NCBI RefSeq assembly: GCF_003633685.1
Contig: NZ_RBKT01000001.1
Coordinates: 1,302,001 to 1,366,000 of the forward strand
Reading direction: 5' to 3'
Length of the DNA: 64,000 nt
From: Micromonospora pisi
GTDB taxonomy: Bacteria > Actinomycetota > Actinomycetes > Mycobacteriales > Micromonosporaceae
Position 1 is the stretch's first letter. Every line of letters starts with the position of its first letter. The position numbers and the translations under genes were made by a program. Positions 8,861 through 17,218 of this stretch are shown in pieces. The notes under the pieces are model-generated. The model was not told the DNA's origin and ran no database searches. It was given only the letters and a program-made list of their open reading frames with translations.

Positions 8861-9271
8861 TCAGGAAGCCGCCGGCGGGGGCACCACCGGCGGGGGCACC
8901 GACGAGGTCGGCCGCGAACCGGGCAGGAACGAGGCGAAGTTCGCCGCGTTCGCGTTGGCCCGTTCGATGTTCTCGCTCGACAGCAGAATGTTGCCCAGCC
9001 CCTGGGCGTAGTCGGCGAGCTTCTTGTCGAAAGCGGCCAGCTTCGTGTCGACCAGCCCGCCGACCGTCCGGATCCGGGTCTTGACGGCGGCGCCGCTGGC
9101 GAAGTTCTCGCCGCCGGGGATCACCTCCAGGTTGGCCCAGGGCATGCCGTGCGTGTGCCCCATGTCGGTGGGGTCGACACCGGCCCGTACGCCGCTGACC
9201 TGGTTGCGCATTTCCGTCAACCGGGTCTGCACTTCCCGGATGAAGTCCTCGTCGACGGTGATACGTGGCAT
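8861..9271 (-). CDS. Helical ESX-operon protein with Pro-rich tail (136 aa)
   Basis: I do not recognise a named family. The N-terminal 110 residues are helical (for example EDFIREVQTRLTEMRNQVSG and LVDTKLAAFDKKLADYAQGL), as in ESX partner proteins; the C-terminal 20 residues are Pro/Ser-rich (VPPPVVPPPAAS). There is no signal peptide, membrane segment or Cys. The gene follows the two small WXG-type genes but is separated from them by a strong 18-bp hairpin at 9351-9388. It directly precedes the first Gly-rich paralogue, so a partner role for the large proteins is plausible. Confidence 0.75.
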   Translation of the reverse strand: MPRITVDEDFIREVQTRLTEMRNQVSGVRAGVDPTDMGHTHGMPWANLEVIPGGENFASGAAVKTRIRTVGGLVDTKLAAFDKKLADYAQGLGNILLSSENIERANANAANFASFLPGSRPTSSVPPPVVPPPAAS

Positions 9272-9350
9272 GTCACATGTCCTTTCCGAAGGGATCGGTT
9301 GACCGGGCGGATCGGGTCGGGCGGACGATTCCGCCGTGGCGGGATTCGGG

Positions 9351-9388
9351 CAGTGACGGCGCGGGAGTCAACTCCCGCGCCGTCACTG
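9351..9388 (-). terminator. 18-bp perfect hairpin between the small ESX genes and the effector genes
   Basis: Left arm 9351-9368 (CAGTGACGGCGCGGGAGT) pairs perfectly with 9371-9388, with 2 nt between the arms. It lies 33 nt after the stop of the 96-aa gene and 80 nt before the 136-aa gene. It may be a terminator or processing site that limits expression of the downstream genes. Confidence 0.75.
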
Positions 9389-9420
9389 TCTACCGGCTGG
9401 AGCTGTCTGCCGGGTGGAGC

Positions 9421-9711
9421 TCAGGCGACGAAGAGGGAGGCGCCCGCGGTGTCGCCCTCGTGGTACGTCTCACCGATCATGTGCAGCACCTGACCGGCCT
9501 TTGCCGCGCCCTCGCGCACCTGGTTCATGCCGAGGTCCCACTGCTGCTGCACCGCGCCGTAGTTCTCGATCGCGGCGCCGGCGTTCGCGGCAGCGTACTG
9601 GTCGACCTTGTTCTTCAGCTCCTGGGCGGAGGCCAGGAGCTTGTCGGTCACGGCCTTCAGCTGCGTTTCGGCGAGGTCGATGTCGGACAGGTCGACGGTG
9701 TAGGTAGCCAT
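9421..9711 (-). CDS. WXG100-like ESX protein with an atypical motif (96 aa)
   Basis: The length, the two predicted helices and the position next to a clear WXG100 gene identify an EsxA/EsxB-like protein, which would form a helical hairpin and pair with its neighbour. The turn carries QQQWDLGMNQVREG, that is W-x-x-G rather than the usual W-x-G. The C-terminus (TYHEGDTAGASLFVA) lacks a clear YxxxD/E export signal; the nearest match is YHEGD. GAAGGAG lies 7 nt before the ATG. The gene follows the 114-aa WXG100 gene by 51 nt and is followed by a strong hairpin. It is probably half of the heterodimer, with the 114-aa protein as the other half. Confidence 0.8.
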   Translation of the reverse strand: MATYTVDLSDIDLAETQLKAVTDKLLASAQELKNKVDQYAAANAGAAIENYGAVQQQWDLGMNQVREGAAKAGQVLHMIGETYHEGDTAGASLFVA

Positions 9712-9762
9712 CGTTCACTCCTTCTCTCGGTACGGACGGATCCGCCGGTGACCGGCGTCCGG

Positions 9763-10107
9763 CTAGTTGGTCCAGCTGGCCTGGGCGGTGAAGGACTCGT
9801 TGGCGAGCGAGACGCTGGCCGCGGCGGCCGTGTTGTTGTCCTCGGTGTCGGTGGTCATCACGGCGAACCGCTGCATGTCGTCACTGAGGCTGTTGAGCGC
9901 GCTGCGGATGTTCACGATGCCCTGCGAGATCTCCTGGATCCCCTCCTGGTAGCGCCGCGAGGCGTCGCCGATCCAGGTGGCACCGAGCTCGGCCGAGCTG
10001 GTCAGCACCGTCCGCTCGGCGGCTTCCAGGTCCTGCACGGTCTGGCTGAACCCGTTGATGAGGCTGGTTCTGGTCTCATCATCCGAAATGATCCGGGGTT
10101 GGGTCAT
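9763..10107 (-). CDS. WXG100-family ESX protein (114 aa)
   Basis: This is a WXG100-type protein, a small helical-hairpin substrate of type VII secretion. The W-x-G turn is visible in LGATWIGDASRRYQEGI near residue 44, flanked by two amphipathic helices. The start is the ATG at 10107 (MTQPRIIS), with GGAGCAGGCC just upstream; the frame stays open further upstream but without a better ribosome site. Residues 95-114 form a tail without a clear YxxxD/E motif. It lies between eccB (100 nt upstream) and the second small ESX gene (51 nt downstream), as expected for an esx pair next to the core machinery. Confidence 0.9.
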   Translation of the reverse strand: MTQPRIISDDETRTSLINGFSQTVQDLEAAERTVLTSSAELGATWIGDASRRYQEGIQEISQGIVNIRSALNSLSDDMQRFAVMTTDTEDNNTAAAASVSLANESFTAQASWTN

Positions 10108-10137
10108 GGCCTGCTCCTTCTCTCGTCTGTGCCGTAC

Positions 10138-10155
10138 CGGCTCCGGTCGGAGCCG
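10138..10155. other. Short hairpin between eccB and the WXG100 gene
   Basis: CGGCTCCG and CGGAGCCG form an 8-bp stem with 2 central bases. It may slow transcription after eccB or stabilise the esx message. The evidence is only the inverted repeat. Confidence 0.45.
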
Positions 10156-10207
10156 CCTGCGTTCCTTGCCGTACCGACCGGCTGTGCCGGCAACCGCTGG
10201 GCGCCGG

Positions 10208-11614
10208 TCACCTCCGGGCCAGCGCTGATTCGAGCAACGGCCCGGTCGGCAGCATCTCCAGCAACCGACGCGGCACCGGTCGGGCCCCCGCCGAGGGGTA
10301 GCCCAACTGTTCGGCCACCGCACCCGAAGCCAACGGGAACTTCACCCCGGCGTCGGTGACCAGATAGAAACCAGAGCCCGCCGCCTGGTCGACCCGACCG
10401 GCCAGGACCAGCCCGCCCACCCCCGGCTCGACCGCGACCCGGGCCGCGGTCCGGGAGGTACGGGTCAGACCGACCCCGTCACGTACCGCCGCCGAGGCGA
10501 GCACCGGTAGGTCGGCGGTCACCTCCACCCCACCGTCGGCCATCGTGTGCCGGACACACCAGGTGCCGCCGCCCGCCACCTCGGCCAGCCTCGGCGGTGT
10601 CTCCGGCAACCCGGCCGGCAGCACCGCCTGCCGGGAGACCGGAAGTTGGGCCAGCGCCCCCGGGCTCAGCTCGAACGGCACCGCCGGCCGGCCGCCGTAC
10701 AGCTTCGTGGTCTCCGGGTCGGCGGCGGCGATCGTGTACGCGAGCGGGGTCAGCTCAGCCAGACCATCCCGTTGCAGCAGGTAACGCCGTTCCGGCGGGC
10801 TCGCGGTACGGGCCACGAACAGCTCACCGACGTGAGCCTGCCGCCCGTCGATCACCGGCCCGGCCGTCCCCCGCCCGGGGATCGTCAGCGGGGCCAGGTC
10901 CGGCCCGACCGGTACGGATTCCAGCCAACCGGCCTCGACCGCGAACGCGCTCCGGTCGTACCCGAGGACCCGGGCCAGCCACGGCTCCGCGATCCGCAGC
11001 CGGCGGCCCCGCCAGACCAGGAAGCTCTCGCCGGCCGCGGTGGCGACGATCGCGTCGTCGGCCCCGAGGGGACGGTCCCGGCGCGGGCCGTCCACGACCC
11101 GCTCGATCGTCAACGTGGTCGCGGTGGAGAGCGCCCCGGCCTGGTCCCGATTGGCCAACGCGCAGACAGTCCACGCCTGAGCGGCCACCGTGCCCGGAGC
11201 CGGCAACGCGTCCGGGGCGCCGACGATGCCCACCGGTTGCCCGTGCGGGACCTCCTTCAGCGACCGGGTGGAGACCGAGACGACCTTCGGCTCCTTCTCG
11301 AACAGCAACCGGGCGGAGCTGTAGTTGAGCACCGGACGCAGCGTCCCGTCGACGAAGACGTACCGGGTCCCGGTCTCCTTCTCCAGCACCAGTGCGCCGG
11401 CCGCGCGCCACTTGCTCGACCCGCCCGGAACGATGAACCCGTAGATGGTGAACCCGGCGACCACCAGTGCGGCAACCAGCAGGCCGGAGATCGCGCCGAC
11501 CACCATCCGGCGGTTCGGGTTCTCCAGTCCGTCGGGCTCGGCCGAGACCAGCGCACCCGTCAACCGGCCGAGCACGTACGTCTGCGCCTGCACCTGATCC
11601 CGGCGGGACTGCAC
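10208..11614 (-). CDS. eccB: Type VII secretion core protein EccB
   Basis: EccB is a membrane-anchored core subunit of the ESX secretion complex with a large extracytoplasmic domain. The 468-residue protein starts with the family-typical cytoplasmic segment (MQSRRDQVQAQTYVLGRL), has a single membrane helix at about residues 38-60 and a long external part with repeated beta-rich modules. The length agrees with the family, about 450-500 residues. The GTG start at 11614 lies 3 nt after the eccD stop, so the two are coupled. The two WXG-type genes follow after a 100-nt gap that contains an 8-bp hairpin. Confidence 0.93.
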   Translation of the reverse strand: MQSRRDQVQAQTYVLGRLTGALVSAEPDGLENPNRRMVVGAISGLLVAALVVAGFTIYGFIVPGGSSKWRAAGALVLEKETGTRYVFVDGTLRPVLNYSSARLLFEKEPKVVSVSTRSLKEVPHGQPVGIVGAPDALPAPGTVAAQAWTVCALANRDQAGALSTATTLTIERVVDGPRRDRPLGADDAIVATAAGESFLVWRGRRLRIAEPWLARVLGYDRSAFAVEAGWLESVPVGPDLAPLTIPGRGTAGPVIDGRQAHVGELFVARTASPPERRYLLQRDGLAELTPLAYTIAAADPETTKLYGGRPAVPFELSPGALAQLPVSRQAVLPAGLPETPPRLAEVAGGGTWCVRHTMADGGVEVTADLPVLASAAVRDGVGLTRTSRTAARVAVEPGVGGLVLAGRVDQAAGSGFYLVTDAGVKFPLASGAVAEQLGYPSAGARPVPRRLLEMLPTGPLLESALARR

Positions 11615-11617
11615 CGC

Positions 11618-13015
11618 TCAGCCCCCCAACGCCCGCGCGGCGCCGTACGCGCCCAGCACGGCGAGCAGGATCGGCAGCATGGCGACGGTGGTGAGCAACT
11701 GCAGCACGTCGGCGATCCGCCCCCAGTACGGCATGATCCGGCGGTTGGGGAGCTTGCGTCCGATGACGAACGACAGGAACCCGGCCACCGGAAGCACCGT
11801 CACGACGAGCACCACCCGCAGCAGCGACGACACGTCCGCGACCGCGACCAGCGTCATCACGCCCAGTCCCAGCAGCGCCGGGCCGGCCAGTGCCAGCCGG
11901 TGCCAGCCGCTGGTCATCGGGCGTCCGGCGAGCAGCCGGACCACCGTGATCAGTGCGACCAGTGTCCACGCCGCCCACCCGCCGGTGAGGGCGAGCAGCA
12001 CCATCGCGACGGCGGTGGCGACGGCGTTGCCGGCGTACAGGCCGGTCATGTACCGGTCGGCCTGCGCGGTCTGGGCCAGCAGCACGTCACTCGGCTCCGG
12101 GTCGATGTCCTCCTGCAGGTGCTCCGGTTCGGTCGGCAGCGGGGCCAGGTAGATCCGGGCGAGCCGGAACGCGGTCATCGGCACCAGCACGGTCAGCACC
12201 GTCGCGGCCACCGCGACCACGGCCGCCGCCCCGCCGGTGGTGAGGTCCAGGAACGCCGACAGCCCCGAGCCCAGGGCGGCGAAGATCGCCGCGCTGACCA
12301 CCGCGGCGACAAACGGCCCGGCCCAGCCGAGGATCACCCCGGCGAGCAACACGGCCACCAGCGCCGCCACCGCACCGGCGAAGAGATGCGGCCCGCCCAG
12401 CGCCAGGGGGGCATCCGTCCGGGTCACCTCCGGTGTGATCATGCCGGCGAGCCCGGCGTACGCGACCCCGGCCAGTGCGGCGACCATGCCGAACGGCCGG
12501 TCCCCACCCGCCCGGCTCAGCCCGAACGCCCCGGCCAGGCAGAGCACCGCCACGATCGCGGCGCCCACGGCCCGGTCGAACGGCCGGCCGGACATCGCCA
12601 GCGTGACGAGTCCGAGCAGCAGCACGGCGGCGAAGACACCCAGCGCCGACCAGCGGATCATCTCCGGGCGCCAGGCCCCGGAGCGGGTCCGTACGCCGGT
12701 GGCGATGCCGTCGGCGAGGTCGTCGAAGTGCACCGGCGGGATCTGGTCCGCCCGGGGACGTAGGTGGACGGTCTCGCCGTCGTTGAGCCCGAGGGCCGCG
12801 ACAGTGGCCTCCTCGTCCAACGGCGGGGCACCCAGCCGTTGCAGGACCCAGCCGCCGTGCGCCAGTCCGGCATCGGCGAGATTGTCACCGAGATGGTGCA
12901 GCAATGCGGGTAGAAGGTCGGCCACCAGCACATCGGCTGGTACGGCGACCTCCATCTGCCGGCCCGGTCCACAGACGACAAGGCGGCACATCTCCGCAGG
13001 GGCGGTGACGCTCAT
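11618..13015 (-). CDS. eccD: Type VII secretion membrane channel protein EccD
   Basis: EccD is the polytopic inner-membrane component of ESX systems. Residues about 10-90 form the ubiquitin-like (YukD) domain, including CRLVVCGPGRQMEVAVPADV, followed by about 11 hydrophobic helices from residue 120 to the C-terminus. The length of 465 fits the family. The ATG at 13015 is the first gene of the minus-strand ESX unit and is divergent from eccC, with a 162-nt shared promoter region. No eccE gene follows it. Confidence 0.93.
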   Translation of the reverse strand: MSVTAPAEMCRLVVCGPGRQMEVAVPADVLVADLLPALLHHLGDNLADAGLAHGGWVLQRLGAPPLDEEATVAALGLNDGETVHLRPRADQIPPVHFDDLADGIATGVRTRSGAWRPEMIRWSALGVFAAVLLLGLVTLAMSGRPFDRAVGAAIVAVLCLAGAFGLSRAGGDRPFGMVAALAGVAYAGLAGMITPEVTRTDAPLALGGPHLFAGAVAALVAVLLAGVILGWAGPFVAAVVSAAIFAALGSGLSAFLDLTTGGAAAVVAVAATVLTVLVPMTAFRLARIYLAPLPTEPEHLQEDIDPEPSDVLLAQTAQADRYMTGLYAGNAVATAVAMVLLALTGGWAAWTLVALITVVRLLAGRPMTSGWHRLALAGPALLGLGVMTLVAVADVSSLLRVVLVVTVLPVAGFLSFVIGRKLPNRRIMPYWGRIADVLQLLTTVAMLPILLAVLGAYGAARALGG

Positions 13016-13177
13016 GCCCTGATGACGGTGCCGGTCGTCAGGGGGTTCAATAATTTTCCGCGGGTTCGAAATCCATGTTGACCCGATCGTGCCTCCCGCC
13101 CGTCGTAGAGGTCGGGCCGTGCCGAGAGCCGTACCCCAGGCCGCGGGTGCAACTCCCGCAGGACGGAAGGCTGTTCC

Positions 13178-16100
13178 TTGAGTACCGTGCTGTTCCGACG
13201 CCCGGCCCGACGTAACGGCCCGGAGATGCCGTCCGGCGAAATCAACCTTCAGGAGCCGCCGGAGCTGCCCGAGATCCAGAACAACGGCATGCGCCAGGCG
13301 ATGATGGTGCTGCCGATGGCGTTGATGTCCGGCGTCATGATGATGATGTTCATCGGTACGTCACGTGGAGCACTGACCTACGTGATGATGGGCATGATGG
13401 TCCTCGCCATGGGCGGCATGGCGCTCGGCCAGATGGCGTTCGGCGGCATGGACCGCAAGAAGCGCCTCGGCGGGGACCGCCGCGACTACCTGCGTTACCT
13501 CGCCCAGAACCGCAAACGGGTACGGCAGAACGTGAAGCGCCAACGCGACGCCAGCGACTGGCAGCATCCCCACCCGCACTCGCTCTGGTCGCTGGCGATG
13601 ACCTCACGGCGTTGGGAGCGGCGCGCCACCCATCCGGACTTCCTGGAGATCCGGGTCGGCACCGGCGAACAGCGGCTGGCGGTACGGATCACGCCGTTGC
13701 AGACCAAGCCGATCGAGGACCTGGAGCCACTGGCCGCCAAGTCGTTGCGCCGGTTCATCCGCGCCTACACCACCATCTCCGACCAGCCGATCGCCCTTTT
13801 CCTGCGCGGCTTCGCCCAGGTCCGGGTCGCCGGGGACAAGGACGACAGCCGTGCGGTGGTGCGCGCCGTACTCACCCAACTGGTCACGTTCCACGCCCCG
13901 GAGGAGGTCCGGCTGGCGCTCTGCGTGGCCGGCGACGGGGTGACCGCCTGGGAGTGGGCGAAGTGGCTGCCCCACCTGCAACATCACAACGAGCAGGACG
14001 CGGCCGGCGCGGTACGGCTGGTCGGCGACACCATCGAGGCGGTGGAGCAGCTCCTCGGCGAGGCGTTCGCCGCCCGGCCACGGTACGAGCCCGGCGCGAC
14101 ACCGAACCGGGACGAGCCGTACGTGGTGGTGATCCGCGACGGCGGCCGGCTCGGCAACGGCACCAGGATGGCCACCGCCGGATACCGCAACGCGGTCCTG
14201 ATCGACCTCGACGACCCCACCCCGGCCGCCGGCAAGGGGGCGCTCTGCCTCCAGATCGACGGCGACGACCTGCTGATGGTCCGACGTGACCGGGTCGGCA
14301 ACGAGGTGAAGAACCGGTTGGCCAGCCCCGACCGGCTCAGCTCGGCGCGGGCCGCCGCGGTGGCCCGGACCCTGTCGCCGTACCGGCTGGGCATCGTCAC
14401 CGAAACATCGGCGGACAACCTGAAATCCGACTTCGACCTCGGCACCCTGCTGCACATCCCCGACCTGAGCCGCCTGGACCTGCGCAAACTCTGGGCACCC
14501 CGGCCCATGGGCGAGCGGCTGCGGGTGCCGATCGGCATCGACGCCGACGGCAAGCCGGTCGAGCTCGACATCAAGGAGTCCGCGCTCGGCGGCATGGGCC
14601 CGCACGGGATGCTGATCGGCGCCACCGGCTCCGGCAAGAGCGAACTGCTGCGTACGTTGGTGCTGGCCCTGGCCACCACGCACTCCTCGGAGACGCTGAA
14701 CTTCATCCTGGTCGACTTCAAGGGCGGCGCGACCTTCCTCGGTCTCGACCAGTTGCCGCACACCTCCGCGGTGATCACCAACCTCGCCGACGAGGCCGCG
14801 CTGGTCGGGCGCATGCAGGACGCGCTCCACGGCGAACTGGTACGGCGCCAGGAACTGCTGCGCCAGGCGGGCGGCTTCAGCTCCGTACTCGACTACGAAC
14901 GCTCCCGCGCCCAGGGCTCGCCCCTGGATCCGCTGCCGACCCTGTTCATCGTCGTAGACGAGTTCAGCGAACTGCTGGCCGCGCACCGGGACTTCATGGA
15001 CCTGTTCGTGATGATCGGACGACTCGGCCGCTCCCTCGGGGTGCACCTGCTGCTGGCCAGCCAGCGGGTCGACGACGGCCGGATCGGACAGCTCGAATCG
15101 CACCTGTCGTACCGGATCGGACTACGGACGTTCTCCGCCATGGAGTCCCGCTCCGTGATCGGGGTGCCCGACGCGTACGAACTGCCGCCGGCCCCGGGCA
15201 ACGGCTACCTGCGTACCGACGTGTCGACGCTGATCCGGTTCAAGGCCGGGTACGTCTCCGGTGGTTACCGCGACACGACCACCCGGGTACGGCAGGAGAT
15301 CGTGCAACAGCAGGTGGTGCCGTACCAGCTGGTGTCCGTGCCGCACCGGGAGGTGGAGCCGGAGCTGGGCGATCCGGCCCGGGTCGAACCGGTGGAGCCG
15401 GCCGAGCAGACGTTCGAACGGAGCGTGCTGGCGACGGTGGTGGAGCAGTTGGTCGACCACGGGCCGCCGGCACACCAGGTCTGGCTGCCGCCCCTGGACG
15501 CCTCGCCGACCCTGGACCAGCTCCTGCCGACCCTCGTCCCCGATCCCGAACTCGGACTCACCGCCATCGGATGGCCGGGCAACGGTGCCCTCGTCGCGCC
15601 GGTGGGCTTCATCGACAAGCCGTTCGAGCAGCTCCGGGACCTGCTGATCGCCGACCTCTCCGGGGTCGGCGGGCACGTCGGCATCGCCGGTGGGCCACGC
15701 AGCGGCAAGAGCACCCTGCTCCGTACGCTGATCAGCAGCCTCGCGCTCACCCACAGCCCGCGCGAGGTGCAGTTCTACTGCCTCGACTTCGGCGGCGGCA
15801 CGCTCGCCGCGATGGCCGAGCTGCCACACGTCGGCAGTGTCGCGGGGCGGCTCGACACCGACCGGGTGAGCCGGACCGTCGCCGAGGTGACCGGGCTGAT
15901 CGGGCAGCGGGAGCGGCGCTTCGCCGACCTCGGTGTGGACAGCATGACGACGTACCGCCAGATGCGCGCCGACGGACGGATCACCGACGACCCGCTGGGC
16001 GACGTGTTCCTCATCGTCGACGGCTGGTTCACCCTGCGCCAGGAGTTCGAGGCGCTGGAGGCCGCCGTACGGCAGATCGCCGCCCAGGGCCTCAACTTCG

Positions 16101-17218
16101 GTGTCCACCTGCTCCTGACCGCGTCCCGCTGGTCGGAGGTCCACCACGCGATGCGGGACCAGATCGGCACCCGGCTGGAACTGCGCCTCGGCGACCCGGT
16201 CGACTCGACCATCGACCTGCGGCTGGCGGCCACCGTGCCGAAACTGCCCGGTCGTGGACTCACCGCCAACAAGTTGCACTTCCTCGCCGCGATGCCACGC
16301 ATCGACGGCATCGCCGACCCGAACAGCCTCGCCGACGGCGTCCGGTCGCTGGCGTCGATGGTCGGCGAGTTCTGGGACGGCCCGTCGGCGCCACCGGTGC
16401 GTACCCTGCCCGGGATGCTGCCGGCCGAGTCGTTGCCCGCACCGCACGGCGACGTACGCGTCCCGCTGGGGTTGGACGAGTCCGGGATGCAGCCGGTCTG
16501 GCACGACTTCGCCGACCTGCCGCACCTGACCGTGCTCGGCGACAGCGAGAGCGGCAAGACGAACCTGCTGCGCCACCTGGCCCGGGCGGTGATGGCCCGC
16601 TACACCCCGGCCGAGGCACGCATTCTGATCGTCGACTACCGCCGGCAACTGTTCGACGCGGTGCCCCAGCCGTACCGCCTGGGCTATTCGGTATCCGCCG
16701 ACTCGACCAAGGAGACGATCGCCGACGCGATCCTCGGTCTCGGGCCACGGATGCCCGGCGCCGACGTGACCCCGGAACAGCTCCGTCGCCGGGACTGGTG
16801 GAGCGGGCCGAGGCTGTTCGTCCTGATCGACGACTACGACCTGCTCGCCGGCCACGACAGCCCACTGCTGCCGCTCGTTCCCTACCTGTCGCAGGGCGCG
16901 GACATCGGCTTCCACCTGGTGCTGACCCGGGGCGCGGCGAACGTGATGCGGATGTCGATGGACCCGTTGATCCGCCGGCTACAGGAGACGAACAGCCCGG
17001 ACGTGGCGCTCTCCTGCCCGCCGAACGAGGGTCCGCTGCTCGGTAACACCAAGCCGCGCCACCTGCCACCCGGTCGGGCGCTGCTCTGCACCCGCCGGGG
17101 TGCGCGACTGATCCAGACCGCGTGGAGTGCGCCGGGCGAACCGGTGGAGCAGCCGGATCCGGATCAGCCCGTCCCGGCCACGGTCACGGGCGCCAGCGAC
17201 GGCGCCGACCCCACCTGA
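13178..17218 (+). CDS. eccC: Type VII secretion ATPase EccC (fused EccCa-EccCb)
   Basis: EccC is the FtsK/SpoIIIE-type motor of ESX secretion. The 1346-residue protein has two membrane helices between about residues 36 and 90 and then three ATPase domains. Walker A motifs are GATGSGKSE near residue 481, GGPRSGKST near 839 and GDSESGKT near 1121. The first domain has a full Walker B with Glu (LFIVVDEFSE); the second (FLIVDGWF) and third (FVLIDDYD) lack the catalytic Glu at that position, as is common for the distal domains. The TTG start at 13178 is preferred because GGAAGG lies 6 nt upstream and the N-terminus STVLFRRPAR is family-typical. Its 3' end overlaps the convergent subtilase gene by 35 nt. 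Confidence 0.95.
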   Translation: MSTVLFRRPARRNGPEMPSGEINLQEPPELPEIQNNGMRQAMMVLPMALMSGVMMMMFIGTSRGALTYVMMGMMVLAMGGMALGQMAFGGMDRKKRLGGDRRDYLRYLAQNRKRVRQNVKRQRDASDWQHPHPHSLWSLAMTSRRWERRATHPDFLEIRVGTGEQRLAVRITPLQTKPIEDLEPLAAKSLRRFIRAYTTISDQPIALFLRGFAQVRVAGDKDDSRAVVRAVLTQLVTFHAPEEVRLALCVAGDGVTAWEWAKWLPHLQHHNEQDAAGAVRLVGDTIEAVEQLLGEAFAARPRYEPGATPNRDEPYVVVIRDGGRLGNGTRMATAGYRNAVLIDLDDPTPAAGKGALCLQIDGDDLLMVRRDRVGNEVKNRLASPDRLSSARAAAVARTLSPYRLGIVTETSADNLKSDFDLGTLLHIPDLSRLDLRKLWAPRPMGERLRVPIGIDADGKPVELDIKESALGGMGPHGMLIGATGSGKSELLRTLVLALATTHSSETLNFILVDFKGGATFLGLDQLPHTSAVITNLADEAALVGRMQDALHGELVRRQELLRQAGGFSSVLDYERSRAQGSPLDPLPTLFIVVDEFSELLAAHRDFMDLFVMIGRLGRSLGVHLLLASQRVDDGRIGQLESHLSYRIGLRTFSAMESRSVIGVPDAYELPPAPGNGYLRTDVSTLIRFKAGYVSGGYRDTTTRVRQEIVQQQVVPYQLVSVPHREVEPELGDPARVEPVEPAEQTFERSVLATVVEQLVDHGPPAHQVWLPPLDASPTLDQLLPTLVPDPELGLTAIGWPGNGALVAPVGFIDKPFEQLRDLLIADLSGVGGHVGIAGGPRSGKSTLLRTLISSLALTHSPREVQFYCLDFGGGTLAAMAELPHVGSVAGRLDTDRVSRTVAEVTGLIGQRERRFADLGVDSMTTYRQMRADGRITDDPLGDVFLIVDGWFTLRQEFEALEAAVRQIAAQGLNFGVHLLLTASRWSEVHHAMRDQIGTRLELRLGDPVDSTIDLRLAATVPKLPGRGLTANKLHFLAAMPRIDGIADPNSLADGVRSLASMVGEFWDGPSAPPVRTLPGMLPAESLPAPHGDVRVPLGLDESGMQPVWHDFADLPHLTVLGDSESGKTNLLRHLARAVMARYTPAEARILIVDYRRQLFDAVPQPYRLGYSVSADSTKETIADAILGLGPRMPGADVTPEQLRRRDWWSGPRLFVLIDDYDLLAGHDSPLLPLVPYLSQGADIGFHLVLTRGAANVMRMSMDPLIRRLQETNSPDVALSCPPNEGPLLGNTKPRHLPPGRALLCTRRGARLIQTAWSAPGEPVEQPDPDQPVPATVTGASDGADPT

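Noticed and set aside
10547-12763. Long plus-strand frame opposite eccB/eccD
   Set aside because: Very rich in Arg, Gly, Gln and His, as typical of antisense frames in high-GC DNA; no motif, while eccB and eccD are clear on the other strand.
15122-16915. Long minus-strand frame opposite eccC
   Set aside because: Antisense of the ATPase domains with no recognisable domain.
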